Positions 36,500 through 49,900 of a stretch of DNA of 64,000 bases are shown piece by piece; positions within the stretch are counted from its first letter, which is position 1; each line of letters starts with the position of its first letter. The notes below the pieces were generated by a model. The model ran no database searches. It saw only the letters and a program-made list of their open reading frames with translations, and had not been told where the DNA came from. Source of the stretch: Sindora glabra (taxonomy: Eukaryota; Streptophyta; Magnoliopsida; Fabales; Fabaceae). The stretch covers positions 105,073,732 through 105,137,731 of the forward strand of contig CM035227.1 of assembly GCA_020226215.1 (NCBI GenBank), in the 5' to 3' direction. The position numbers and the translations under genes are program-made.

Positions 36500-39400
36500 T
36501 ATGCAGGTTCTAATAACTATGATCATCTTTTTGAACTTGTCTAGATAAGTTCCTATCCTTAATTCCTAGATATTCCTGATTCCAGATATTAACAAGCTGC
36601 AAAACCCAATTTACATTTTACCTGGCAGAATTAAAACTAATTTCATTTCTGATACACCAAATCATACAAAGAATTACAACAATTTAGCATATTATTGTGG
36701 CCTTAGATTCTTCTAAGTGTAATTGATTTTGAATTAAATCTTGTAACCATTCCTTGATATTTTCAAATGGAAGCTCACTGACTCTGAATCTTATGCTAGC
36801 TCCAAACCATATTGCTCGAGAAAATTGGCATCGAAAAAGTACATGCATAGTGGATTCTTCATGCTCATGACAGAATGGGCACTTGGAATTAGGTAAAATA
36901 TAATTTCTATACAGCCTTTGTTTAGTAGGAATGACATCCTTGCAGACCTTCTAAAGAAACAGATCAACCTTACCTGGTATAGGCAATTTCCATAGGAATT
37001 TCTAAAACTACTACTAGCTTTGTAAATTATTTTCCTGTCCGTAATAAATTAAATTATAGCCCAACTTACATGTGTATGTGTCAGCCCTATTTTTTGTCCA
37101 TGCTAACCAATCTTGAGTATGGCATGAAAGTACTGGAGTTTGTAAAATTTAATCTCAATAGTTCTGATTGAATGATGATTGTATTGTGGTTGTCCCAACA
37201 ATTTCTTTCATGTTGTATCAAATCTTCCAGATGATTAATATCCTAATAGCAAGGTTCAGCAATGGGCCACCAATATTTGCTGCCTGAGGCTTTGTTTGGT
37301 TGTAAGAAAAAATAGAGAAAAAAGAAAATAAAAGAAAAAGAAAATAGAAGAAAAGTTATTTTCTTCAATATTATTTGGTTGTAAGAGAAAACAAAAGAGA
37401 AAAGAAAATGTAGAAAAATTAAGTGTGTTTGGATAGGAAAGAAAGAAAATAAATAAAATGAATGATTTTGTTTGAAATGATATGAAATTGATACAAGAAC
37501 ATTTATTATATCAAAATAACATTCAAATTTTAAACATTAAATTAAATATAATTAAATTAATTAATTAATTATAACTCCAAACTATCAATTTTTGATATTT
37601 ACAAAGGTATTAACTAAAAAATTAAGAAAACATGCACAACGTTAATTTTATAAATTTATTGTCATGTGAAATAGAAATATATAAACTTTCTCCTCCTTCT
37701 ACCGAACGCTGCTGGAAGCTTCATGGTGGCGGTCCTTCGACTTATGGTGTTTCACTTTGCAACAGCTCCTCTGTACGCGCTAGTAGCAGTTCCAAACGGA
37801 GCTCTTGCAAAAAATGTAGCATTTTCTTTCCATTTCTCCTCTTAACTGAGGAGACAAAAAAACGGTGGGTCCCACGTTTACCTGCAGGTTTTTTTTCTCT
37901 TCTTTCCTATTTCTTCCGGCATTCAAACAGGAAAAAATTGCCAAATTTCTCCTCATTTCTACTCTAATTTTCTTTTCTCCCCCCTTTTCATCCCAACCTA
38001 CAGGAATTTTATCTCTTTTTTCAAGTTGCCAGAATAAATGGTTAGTTATAAATTTCCGTACCCTCTGTATTTCCCTCCATCGCCAGGAGGTTGTAGACTT
38101 AACTTTATCAATGCCCTCGACATTGCCTTTAGCACATTCTTGAATAAAAAATTGAGCAAGTAAACATTGTGGCTGCAAAACCACTTTCCACATTTGCTTA
38201 GCAAATAACGTTTCGTTAGATGATTTCAAATCCACAAAAATAAGGCATCCACTAGCCATGGGTTTCTGAACTTTTTCCTAAGCTATTGTATAAAACCTTT
38301 TTTTATCTGAGTTTCCTTCGCACCAGAATTTCCTGATTAAATCTTTTATTTTTTAAATATCCTAATTTTGAATCCTTGTTGTAGAAATATGAAAAAAGAA
38401 AAGAAAGGAAAAGGTGTACTTTGCATAGCAGTTCTGCATAAAATACGTCTACCAGCCTAAGACAAAGTTTTTGCCTTCCAACCTTGTAACTTCCTTTTGA
38501 TTTTATCTATAAGTTATTTTCCTATGATTAAGTTGCCTTTATAATTATCAATTCAAGTCCCTAAGTATTTACCAATTTTGGGAACTAACTGAATTCCAAG
38601 CATGTTTGCTAGATTTACTTGATCTTGACTTGGAGTATTACGACTAAACCAAATTTCAAATTTTTGGTTGTTAATTTGTAGTCAAGACTAGCTTCCAAAT
38701 CTTAACCAACAAATCATTAATACACTGACAAGCACTCAATAAAGCCTTAAAAAATATCATTAAGTCATCTGTATAGAACAAATGACTAATTTTGGGGGCT
38801 TAATCCAACTGCCTTGAATGCACCCCATATTCTCAACTTGTTGAATCATGACAGATAAGATATTGGCATATATAATAAATGTATAAGAGGAAATAGGATC
38901 AGCTTGATGTAATCCCTTAGTTGGCTTAACACTTTCTGTTTTGTCACCATCAATAAGAATTTGATATATAACTGAAGTAATACATTCCATAACATATTGG
39001 ATCCATTCACAGGGAAAATTCATAAATGCAAGTATATATTCAATCACTCTCCATAATATATTGGATCCATTTATGAAGAAAATTCATATATGCCAAAGTT
39101 TATTATAAGTTTTATGAAAGTCTACTTTTAAAGCCACCAAAATATTATTTTTACGTCTATTTCTTCTCATAAAGTGAGTAATTTCAATAGTAATAACCAC
39201 ATTATCTAATATTGATCTTCCTTTAATGAATGCATTCTGTTGAGGAAGAATAATCTTATTCAGAATTTGTTATAACCTTTTAACTAACACTTTTGAAATA
39301 ATTTTATAACTAACATTGTATAAGCTTATGGGTCTAAAGTTAACTATGGTAACTTGATCGTTCCCCTCAAGCAATAAACACATATTAGTTTGATTCAAAG

Positions 39401-41265
39401 ATTTGAGGAGAAAACCTTTTTCTAGAAATGACAAAATCATTTGTTTAACTTATGAACCAACAATATCCCAAAATTGTTGGAAAAAACCTACTGTGACTCC
39501 ATCTGGACCAGGGGATTTATTAGGTCCCATTTTGAAAATTGTATCTTTTATCCCTTGTTCTTCAAATTTTTCTATTAAGAATTTGGATATGTAGATCCGA
39601 CAGTCTTGGAACTTGAAGATTTTTCGGAACTATTCCCTAGCAATCTGCATCAGGATCATTATCTAAAGATTGGAAATATTCCACAGCAATTGATTTCAAC
39701 TCATGAAGATCTCTTCTCCATCTTCCTTAGGTATCCTTCAAAGCAATAATGCTTGTTCTCAATCTTCTACAATTAGTAACCATATGAAAAAAATTTATAT
39801 TTCTGTCCCCATTAAGCAACTATTGATGCCTAGTTTTTTGAGCTAATTTTATTTGTTGACATTGTAGGAAAAAATTGAGCTGCTCCCTTAATTGCTTCCC
39901 ACTATCAATCTCCATCAATAATTTATCATTTGAACCTTACTTAATGTATCTCCAAATCCTTGATTTTCAGGGATAATTTTCCAAACTTTTCTCTATCCCA
40001 TTTTTTAAGTGCCTTCCTGGTTTCAACAAGCTTACATGATAATTGAAAAACACTTGATCCTTGTTGCTGTTTTTTCCATGCATGCGAGACAATATCCTTA
40101 CAATCTGGATACTCAGTCCACATCTTTTGAAAATGAAAGATATGTTTTCTAATAAAGAAGCATGATCTGAACCAAAAATAGGTAGCACCAAGAACACTAG
40201 TATATGGGAAAACATTCAACGATTTTTCATTGCATAAACTTCAATCTAACCTTTCCTCTATAGATTCCATACCTACCTTATTATTGGTCCATGTAAACCA
40301 TAACTCCTTACGTTTATGATCTATTAAGCCACTTTCAATAACAGCTTCATTAAAACTACCTGCACCTTCGATACTAGAACATGAACTAAACTTTTCATCA
40401 GCTGCTAGAACTTGATTGAAGTCTCCAATCAACAGCCAAGGTGCATGAATTTGGTGACTAGAAGTCTTCATAAACTGCTATACCTTCTCTTTGTTACAAA
40501 GCTTAGGAGGACCATATACATCTATAAAAAAAGTTCTAAAAGCTAGATGAACCACCTTCAAGTGTCTCCAGTGAAGATCCATTTGAATTGGTTCAACCAA
40601 GAAGTTGTCTTTCCAAACCCATAATATGCCACCACTATGTCCTTGTGCATCCATTCCTACCAGCTGATTAAACCTGATAGGATTTAATATTTTTTGGGCC
40701 TTCTCCATAGAAACAAGAGATTTAGATAAAAACATAAAGTCCAGATTATTTTTTCCTATAAGCTGTTTGAGCCCTTGAATTATAGAGGTACAGCTTAAAC
40801 TTTTATAATTCCAGACTATAAACTTCATGGATTCCTAGGAGGCTGATATGGGACAGCCCCCTGAGAACCCAGAGAGCAGAAAGCTAAATTCTAAGAAAGA
40901 TCCTCAACTGCAATATCCTTTCTTGTTGTGTTTGACTCCTCATGAATATGTTCTTGCAACATTTCAACTTGTTGTCCTGTTTTAATATTCACATAAGACA
41001 TTATCTGACGAATTTCTAGTATCTGCTAAAGATAAGATTATCTCCTGGACAGCAACTTTTTTCTTTACATTATTTTCCAAGTAAACATCATGCTTTCTTG
41101 TCTTGGTAAATTCCCGTTCCTCATGAAGAGAAGGACTTAAAATTGAATTGTCTAAAGCAAAGTTCATTTCAGTCTCTAACTTGTTGCAGCTCGAGACTAA
41201 TTGATTCTGATTTTGAATAGCCTCTAATTCCTGAAATTCCTGGTCAGAGATTTCCTTCATTATTC
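36500..41265 (-). mobile_element. Degenerate LINE (non-LTR retrotransposon), L1-like plant type
   Basis: Reading the minus strand from high to low coordinates: a charged segment (41260-40982), then an apurinic-type endonuclease (40828-40241, with WNYKSL at the start and the catalytic-type LLIGDFNQVL). Next are a linker (40219-39941) and reverse transcriptase blocks: NKSPGPDG near 39515, NFRPISLYN near 39330, GLHQADPIS near 38910 and FYTDD near 38770. Then comes a DLKSSNETLFAKQMWK block near 38220, and last a zinc-binding zf-RVT block CPFCHEHEESTMHVLFRC near 36880-36830. This is the usual order of a plant L1-type ORF2. In-frame stops and frameshifts occur throughout, so it is dead. It is split by an insertion at about 37278-38020. 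No poly(A) tail was found. Confidence 0.85.
37278..38020. mobile_element. Insertion interrupting the LINE
   Basis: LINE-type coding text stops near 38020 (after FITNHLFWQL, minus strand) and resumes near 37277. The intervening DNA starts GGCTTTGTTTGGTTGTAAGA and near its other end reads, inverted, CTGTAGGTTGGGATGAAAAG. These weakly similar ends suggest a terminal-inverted-repeat element. The interior has purine-rich repeats (GTAAGAGAAAACAAAAGAGA) and a balanced, frame-open patch at 37680-37970 without a recognised domain. Exact borders and target duplication are not settled. Confidence 0.4.
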
Positions 41266-41335
41266 GGCCTTTTTTTTTTTTTTGTTTAACTGAGAATTCT
41301 GATCATTGTTTAGGAGGACCATATATAAATATTTT

Positions 41336-41430
41336 TAATGGAATAAAATTATATAAATATTTTTAATTATATTAATAAAACTACTAAATATTTATATAAT
41401 TCTAAATATTTATATAATTTTATTCCATTA
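41336..41430. repeat. Perfect 27-bp inverted repeat
   Basis: The 27 bases at 41336-41362 (starting TAATGGAATAAAATTATATA) recur as an exact inverse at 41404-41430 (ending TTTTATTCCATTA), separated by 41 bp. It lies just outside the 5' end of the LINE. Confidence 0.8.
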
Positions 41431-42179
41431 ATTGTTAGGCTTATTTTATTAATTAGAAAATCTTTAATTTTATTATGTTAATTAAAAATATTTATTTGAT
41501 TTTATTTACAACGAATTTTAAAAAAAATTATTTCTTCATTTTCTATGAATTTCTGACAAATTTTTCGATGGATGATAGAAATTTATTTTTTAAAATAAAT
41601 TTTGTATCGTTAAATATTTGTCAGAAATTTCGCCAGAAAAATATTTCTGATGAGTGTTTTTCCAGTGATCTAAATTTGTCAAAAATTTCAATTTTCAAAT
41701 ATTTTTTTAAGTAATTTTCTCAACACATATATTTGCTGGTGGTTTTCCATTCTTTCTGTCTCTTGGGATCTTGGGAGAGCGATCTCTGGCTTGTCCTTCC
41801 TATTCAGAGTGTTCTGACTGTTCTCTAGTTATCTCGTACTCTTTATTTTCGGGGTTGAACGGATTTGGCAGAAGGGAAATTCTGCTTCAATTATGTCATG
41901 TTTTTTTAGTTATAATTAATTAATAAAGAATAGAAATTGTTAAAATTTTAATGAGTGTAAATCTCATAAAATTAATAAATAAATAATAAAGTTTACAATT
42001 ATTTTTCGTCTATGAACTGTAACTAAAGATAATTTCCCGACAGGAAAGGTACGCAAAAACCACCTTTAACTCATTTACGCATCAAAAGCAGATTTCCATA
42101 ACCTTACTTTGTCGTCTTGTCCTTCTAATCAAAATGGTTTCATTTCCCATCAACCCCAAAGTGGACAAGTCTCCATAAC

Positions 42180-42360
42180 TCTGCAGTCTACGAATCATGA
42201 TATCCTCCGCTTTCTTCTGTTAAAGTCTGGTCGCATCGAAGGTTTCGAACACCATAGAATTTTCTTTCTGTACCATAGTTCTACGGTCTACGAGTCATAG
42301 AATTTTCCTTCTGTGCCATAATTCTACGGTCTACGAATGTACCATAGAATTTTCCCCGTA
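42180..42360. repeat. Short tandem repeat of 43-47 bp units
   Basis: Units built from CTACGGTCTACGA, TCATAGAATTTTC and TTCTGTRCCATA recur at 42257, 42300 and 42347 (start of GAATTTT), with a diverged first unit (GCAGTCTACGAATCATG) near 42184. An open frame (42109-42300) through it carries no recognised domain. It adjoins the right edge of the CACTA-like region. Confidence 0.6.
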
Positions 42361-45300
42361 GCTTTCTCGTAGCAGCTAGCAATGGGGTGGTGCTATAAGC
42401 ACACTCTAACGTTCGTATTCTCACAAATATTTAATTAAAATAATTTAATATAAAAATATTTTAATTTTTAATTAAAAAATCATGAACGATAAAAAGGATA
42501 TATCATATATTAAGGGGTGTTTATTATAATAACCTTATAATTTGAAAATTTAATATAATGTAACGAGTTCAAAAATTATTAAATTAAAAATATTTGATCA
42601 TAATAATAATTAAGATTATCATGTTATTTTAAATTTTAAAATTTTTAAAGTACCATAAATTTTGTTATATTAAGATACTTTTAATTATAATTCTATAACT
42701 TTTTCATCATCATGGGAATTTTTTTATCATAATAATTTAAATTATTATACTATTTTAAAATTTAAAATTTTTAGAGTACCATAGATTTTATTATATTAAG
42801 ATATTTTTAACTATAATTTTATAACTTTCCTATCATTATGAGAAAAATTTTAATATATCGCTAATATATTAGCATATTAATATACTGTTAAGTTTAATTA
42901 TATATTTAATTTATTTTTTTAAACTAAATTTTATATATAATATAATGATATATAAATAGCTATTGGTATATTACGGAATCAATAATCTACCATATATTTC
43001 CCGTAATTTATAGATGCGTCTCAAACTCTTTCGTGTGTCCTCGCCTAACTTTTTATCCCTGCAACTTTCCTGGCACTTTAATTGGGGCACTCAGCTTGAA
43101 TTTATGACTTTGTGCAAGCTACTGCATCTTCCTCGGCACCAGCCGTGGGCTGCTAGCCAGTTGCTTGCTTGATTATTCTCTAACAACCCATTTGCATTTG
43201 GCATTTACATTGCTTTTAGAGCTTTCCCTTACAGGCGGCCCTAATCATGAAGACAAAAAGGGAAAAGTAGGAAAGAAGCGTGTGGAAGTGTTGCTCCTTA
43301 AAGCACCAAGCTTCAGAAAAAGGGTCACATGTAATGATGCAGAGCTCATCATATACTGCTTTGAATCTTTGTCTTTTGACTAACCGTGGGATCCATTTAA
43401 CCATAGATATTAAAATCTAACTAGACATCAAATTGCATAAGGACCTGTTTCATTAGGTTATTAGTTTAATAAATAAATAATCGATTCAACTATTTATAAT
43501 ATAATAATAATAAAAAATATATTTAATAAATAAAATAATAATAAATCTAAATTATAATTTATTAAAATATAATAATAAAAAAGTACTTAAAATTATACAA
43601 AATTTTATAATTAAATACATTAAAGCTTTTTTTGAAAGTTAACGATTTAATCAAATTAATTAAAAACTATCGATTAAATTACTATTTTACCGATTCAATT
43701 GATAAAATTAGACTAATTGTATAATTCAAATTAAATCAACTACACCAATTCCTCGATTTACCAGTTGAATTGATGGATCAATCTTGCAATCACATCACCT
43801 TATTGGCGTGCAGAGGGAAATAAATAGATGCCTCAGGGTGAAAGCTAATTAAGATCAAAGAAGGCTCAAAACCACAAGGACTTCCCGCAAACACGTGGGG
43901 CCCTTTAAGGCCCTCCATTCCTTTTGCTTATTTCTGATCTCTGGGATCCAAAAGAAGCAGTTGTTGAGGTTTGATTCAGACAGCGATATTTAGATGATTT
44001 TTAATGTATATGTATAGGTATCTGTTTCCTTTCACAATATATTTTGCTTCCATCGCAAACAAAGGTTTTATCATCAACACAATCTTAAATTAGGATTGAT
44101 ACAAGGTTTTTCAGAAGACTTGTGGGTCTCAGAAAAAAGAAATTAATAAACAAGTTTGACGATTTATGCAGGTTGACAGATTTCATATTTTTTTTTTTTT
44201 AAAAAAAACTACTCCGTGAAAATTGTTATCTTTTATTTTTCTAATAGTATAAGTGATAAAATACTTAAATTACATGTAAAATACTGAATTTAAATTCAAC
44301 ATATAATCGGAAAAAGGCTTATAACATCATGTTCGATGCTGTTACATTATTGAGAGTACGGTGTTATTATTATTTTTTATGTATTATAGCCTTATTAAAG
44401 AAATGAATAACAATTAAATTTTGAAACTTGTTTTATCATTTGGACAATTAATTTATCTTTTTATAATCATATGTTTTTATAGGGAAATTAAGGACCCGTT
44501 TTTTACACTACGAAGAGGCCAAGTCTTAGAGTGCAGTATTTGAACACAATTTTTTCTTTTGTGTAATAATCACCCTGCAACTTCAATGCAAATTGCTACA
44601 GGATCTTTGGGACATTTTCTATAAATTATTATTGTGTGGCAAAAGATAATAGCACGGTAACTCCCGCCGATATTTGCAGAAAATTATAACAATTGACTGC
44701 ATAGTTAATTTATGTTTTTTTTTCTTTTTTTAAAGAAAAAAACAGACAAAACATAGTAATCCAATGGTTTACGTAACATGTTATTTTAAATAACCATTAA
44801 TTAATTACATTTAATCCTGACCACATAGGGTCTACAGAGTTAAACCCAGTTAACTGGGGATTAGGTCCCAATGTCCTATTGATGTGCAATGAAAAATGAC
44901 CTAAAGCTGGGAGGTCAACAAATTGAGTAAACTTATAACCAAAAGGTGGCTTTTGTGGATTTGGAAGATCTTTGTCTGGTCCTTTTTTTTCCGTTTTTCC
45001 AAAGTGTGAGAATGACATGCTTAATGTGGGTCCCAATCCAACCTACGAGCACTTAAATCAAAATAGTTGCTTAGTATTTTATTAGCAGCTAAATATCAAG
45101 TAATTAAGGCTAAGTTTGCTTTGGTGTGAAACAGTAATTGGAGGGATAAAATTATAAATTATAAAAATGATAAAAATAATTTATATAATTGATTTTTTAA
45201 TTTTATTTTTTTAAAGAAAAATTTTCTATTATTATAATTTTAAAAAAATTAATTATAAAATACAAAGATACATAATACATTTTCAACTATATATTAAAAA

Positions 45301-45957
45301 ATAAATTTTCTTAAAAAATTATTTCCTGAAAAACGATCTAAACGTAAGTGAGCAACAATGAAAAACCCTCTTACTATTTTATATGCATCTAACGTGGAGT
45401 TTGAACTATCCCAAGATGATGCCAAATTTATATGATGTGTGGAATGCACAATGGAAGGTTATATTTGCGGCTTTATGCTGCGTTCTACAGTTTAGAATGT
45501 CATGCTCTGGAACGTTGGTTGAGACTTGGCTTAGGTTCGTTCGTCATCATAATTTTTTAAAATTAATTTTATTTCTATTTGAATAAAAATAATTTTAATT
45601 TATTTATAAATTAATTTCATTATTTAAAAATTTTATCAAAAATAATAATCTTAATTACTTACAAACAAATTCTTTTATTTGAAATGTATTAAAAAGTATA
45701 GAATTCCATTAAAAAATATATTCTAATAGTATTATAATAAATACAATATTAGATATGAAGTAATTTTTTATATAATATGTATCTAAAGCCAAATAAAATC
45801 AATTTTAGTGAAATTTTTGCTAAATAATGATACAAATATAATTAAAATAAAAATTATGAATAAAATGAAATGAATTGAAATTCCTTTTTATTTAAAATCA
45901 AACACTATTTTAAAAATAAATTCATTTGAGAATGAAATAAGGATTTTATTTCGTACA
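42361..45957. other. Intergenic DNA
   Basis: No gene supported. Patches of balanced composition at 43010-43400, 43840-43990 and 44800-45050 have short open frames without domains. The second includes ACACGTGGGGCC, which resembles a G-box or ABRE, but no gene follows it. The rest is AT-rich. Confidence 0.45.
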
Positions 45958-46990
45958 ATAAATAAATTAATTTATAACTTATTAATAAACTACTTTTTAG
46001 AAGTGTTTCACACATTAGATTATTATAAAAAAAGTTTTAATTTAATAAGTTAACTTGAATAATTTATATCTTATAAGTTATTGCTTCTTCAAATTTTTTC
46101 TTCATTTATCCTTATTCTTTTAATTAATTTATAACTCATGTCCTTCATAATGCAATGTTATAAAATATAGTTAATCTAATTTTAACTTCATTATATTCTA
46201 ATTTTAAATTATAAATATATATAAATATGTATATAAATAAATATGTAATATCATTAAATATAATTAATTAAATATTAAATATTATATTTTTATTTTAAAT
46301 ATCTTAATTACATTAATAAAATTTATTTTTTGGATAAATACAAGTTATTTTAATATATATATCTATTTTATTAATATATTCTTTTATATCATTTTATAAT
46401 TTTAACTAATTTAATAATTAATTTTGTAAAATATTTCTTACATAATAAATTAATTTATTAACTATTAACTAACTTATCAACCACTTGTTTGAAATAAAGT
46501 CAAAATCTTACTTTTAGTTATATCAAACAAGAGGTTAAGCTATATATTGTTAGAAAATAATATTTTAGTATAATTTTATTTACTTATTATAAATAAAAAT
46601 GTTTTAAGCAAGTTTCAGTAAGAAGTTAAATTTTAAAGTAAATTTCTCTATGAAAAATTAATAAATATTTAAAATTATTTAATTGATAATAAAATTTAAA
46701 ATTTAAAAAATATTCAAAATTATTACACGATAAGTTAGTGTATTAGCAATTAACTAATTTATCAATTACTTACTTGAAATAGAATTAAAATCTTATTTTT
46801 AGTTATATCAAACAAGAGGTTAAGCTATATATTGTTAGAAAATAATATTTTAGCAAAATTTTATTTACTTATTATAAATGAAAATGTTTTAAGCAAGTTT
46901 CAATAAGAAGTTAAATTTTAAAGTAAATTTCTCTATGAAAACCTAAAAAATATTCAAAATTATTTAGTTGATGATAAAATTTAAAAATTT
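45958..46990. repeat. Dispersed AT-rich repeat, copy B, with internal 285-bp tandem duplication
   Basis: 45958-46500 corresponds to copy A at 31423-31790, with about 180 bp extra near 46160-46340. From about 46443 a 285-bp unit is duplicated in tandem (46443-46727 and 46728-46990). Both units contain TCAAACAAGAGGTTAAGCTA, followed by the same TATATTGTTAGAAAATAATA block. Confidence 0.6.
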
Positions 46991-49900
46991 CTATAGATAC
47001 TTTTTTCTTACTTAGAAAAGATAGATAAACAATTTACTGTATTTTACAAAAGGTATAACCTCTTAAAAAATCTAATTCTATAATGTTATATATATAAAAA
47101 TAAGAAATGAGATGTAAAATTGAATTTTAAATTGAAATCAAGAATTCTGATTAAATATGGAATGATATGACAAATTTGTAAAATTCAATTTAATGGATAT
47201 AAAATATCCAAAATTCAATTTGAAAATCCAATTTAAGTATCTATAATATTTTTAAATCTTAATTTTTCCGATTTTACCAATTATTCAATTAATGATAGGC
47301 CAATCAATTCAATTATTTCTTATTTTAAAAAATATATACTTTCAACTAATCAATTCGCTTATCTCATACTTAAAAATAATATTACACTTTTTATGTAACT
47401 TTCTATTGACCAAAAGGATGAGTTTTAAGAATTTTCAAGTTTATTCTTTGTTATGAATAAAACCAAATTTGACTCGTTTATTAAACAAAGTTATATTTAA
47501 TTTTGAACTCAAATTCATTGTTCAATCTTACTTAGTTAAAAATATAGTAATTTTTTATTAAGAAAACTGAATTAGATCTGATTAAAGTAATCCAGGCTTC
47601 TTTATTTAATAATTGAATCAAGTCCAGTCTTTAATTATATAAGTCAAATTGAAGAAATTTACAAATAACTTACTTAAATTTATATACATAGACACAAGTT
47701 GTGATTAATGTTCAATTCTTAGTATATAAAACCTAACTTCTGAAATTTGATTGCAAGAAATCTTCACAAAAGGTTAAGATGAATCCCGTGCCTCGCACGA
47801 ATGTAGACTAACTGTGGTGTCTGCCAATCCTCCACCCACTGGTAAAAAATGTTTCCGAATATGAAATACAGAAATGCTATTTTCATTCTTACATTTTTTT
47901 TTATATTCCCTTACAAAGAAAAAGGAAAGAAAGAAAGAAAAAGCTCACTCTAGATCTTATATTCTTTATTCGAGAGTACGAGAAATTTATATACAATACA
48001 AATTAAGCAATTCTTAATAAAATAAAGCAGAAATTCATTCAATTTTAAGGCACTAAGCTTGTTATTAGAGATACAAGATAGGTCAGACAACCTTTGGAGA
48101 TTCGCAATTTAATATATATATTTATGATTTAATCTATTCTAACTTATTTATTTAAACAAGTAAGGCCAAAATTAATAAATAAGTTAGAGTTATTTTTTTA
48201 ATTTAAATTTGATTTATAAGCTTATCGAACTAACTTATTTAATAATTAATATATTTATAAATAATATGATATAATATATAATATGTACATATATAAATTA
48301 TATATAAAAATATTTTAATTAGTATATTTGTATATATAAGTCTAATTAAGTCACTAAATAATTTTACACTTGAAGAAAGTTTTAATTTATTAACATATTT
48401 AAAAGTTTATTTATGCAAATAATTTTTAATAAATTAACAGATCAAATTAAAATTATTTAACAAATCAAGTTGGATCAATTTCAAATTAACACTTTAAAAA
48501 ATAGATATAATTTATTTAAGATAAAATTTAACCTAATCTGATATATTTACACCGTTGGTGGTTATGTCAGTAACTTGACAAGCAAATATGCATGTTAATA
48601 GGGTATTTTCAGTAAATGGTTGGATGGTTGCCGTTGAAGTTCCCTCCTAGATTGAATCTAGGGACCCGACAAAAGTATACAAGGAATGAGACTTGTTATT
48701 TGCGACAAGGATTAAATTAGATTTTGCTTTATGCACCTTCAGTTGGGCCAGAACTTCTAAAATATGAGGGCATATACTTATTATATATTTGCAATTTGCT
48801 ACGTAAAAATTCATATTTCCTATCGATTAATTATCTACATTTCTTTATATTCTGAACTTTTATATATACAGAGTTATTACAGAAACAACCAAATAGCAGT
48901 TAGCAGTTAGCAGTTGGCACCGTTTAACTAATCAATTCTAAACCTAGGAAACCAACGTATGAAAAACTATAAATGAAAGTACAACCGAGCTTTAGGTCTT
49001 ATTTATTTACTTGAAACGTATCGGGCATCACTGTCTTTGCCTCAGCATGACCCATGAAATTAATATAAACTTCTCCAAAACGATAGAAATTCTTCAATTT
49101 TTTTTAATTCTTTTATCTGACATCATCATCACCGTAAGACTTATGCAATGCGAAAAAGAATAAACAAATTGTACGATCACATAGAGCTTGGAAGGAAGAT
49201 ATTTCGGACCTGAAATGAAAATATCATTTAACCTTTTTCAATGTTTCTGCCCCGTTTGGGATATTGCTCCCTACAAAAAGGGCAGCCTAGCAGCCCACGC
49301 CACCAATACCATGACACCTGTGATGCTACAAAGTTCATAGGCTTCTTAGGTGCGGGTGGCACACCCAGAACAGCAGGACTGATAAAATTAGGAAAGCAAC
49401 ACCTCCCTATGATAATCAATTAATTAATATTAACTGATGCCGGCTCTGCAATGGCCGATACGCACAGTTCAGAGGCATGCTGAAAATAATCTGTGATTGG
49501 ACACAAAGTTTCAAAAAATTCTTCGATGATTAGGTAAGTATATCTTGTGAAAGAAAACGGAGTATAGTGAATGTGCGCTAGTGGGCATTTGTCCTCAAAA
49601 GAAAAGCCCCGTACCTATTTTTGCTATTTGATAATCTGTCAAATGATGTAAAGAGTGAGTGTTAAGATTGAAATTTCCAACAAGATGCGGATAATGTGTT
49701 CAAGAGTCAATTTAAAGATAATGTGTGGTACCATGATAATTTTTATAATGATAATAAATTTATTTGATATTGATGGATAGATTCATATTAATTTATTCAT
49801 CTCAAAAATTAGTAAGTTATTATCATTTACCCTCTTGTTAACTTGAAAGTAACACTACTAAATATATGCGTAATTGACAGAAAATACATTTTTTCACTAA

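Larger units (their letters stand above)
35338..41667. mobile_element. Probable CACTA-like element enclosing a LINE
   Basis: The left end reads CACTAGAATTTTTGG and is followed by subterminal motifs (TTCTCAACGGAAGTTTACGA, GTTCGTTAGAAATT). The right end reads GTTTTTCCAGTG, inverse CACTGGAAAAAC, preceded by similar subterminal motifs (TTTCTGACAAATTTTTCGAT, TTGTCAGAAATTTCGCCAG). Blocks of TTAATTAGAAA.ATTTATTTAAT type occur inside both ends. CACT-starting termini plus such subterminal repeats are typical of plant CACTA elements. No matching 3-bp target duplication was found and the right border could lie some tens of bases further on, so the call is tentative. Confidence 0.35.

Noticed and set aside
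43165..45586. Open frames at 43165-43404, 44797-45036 and 45383-45586
   Set aside because: Short, no recognised domain, no splice partners and no promoter-like context.
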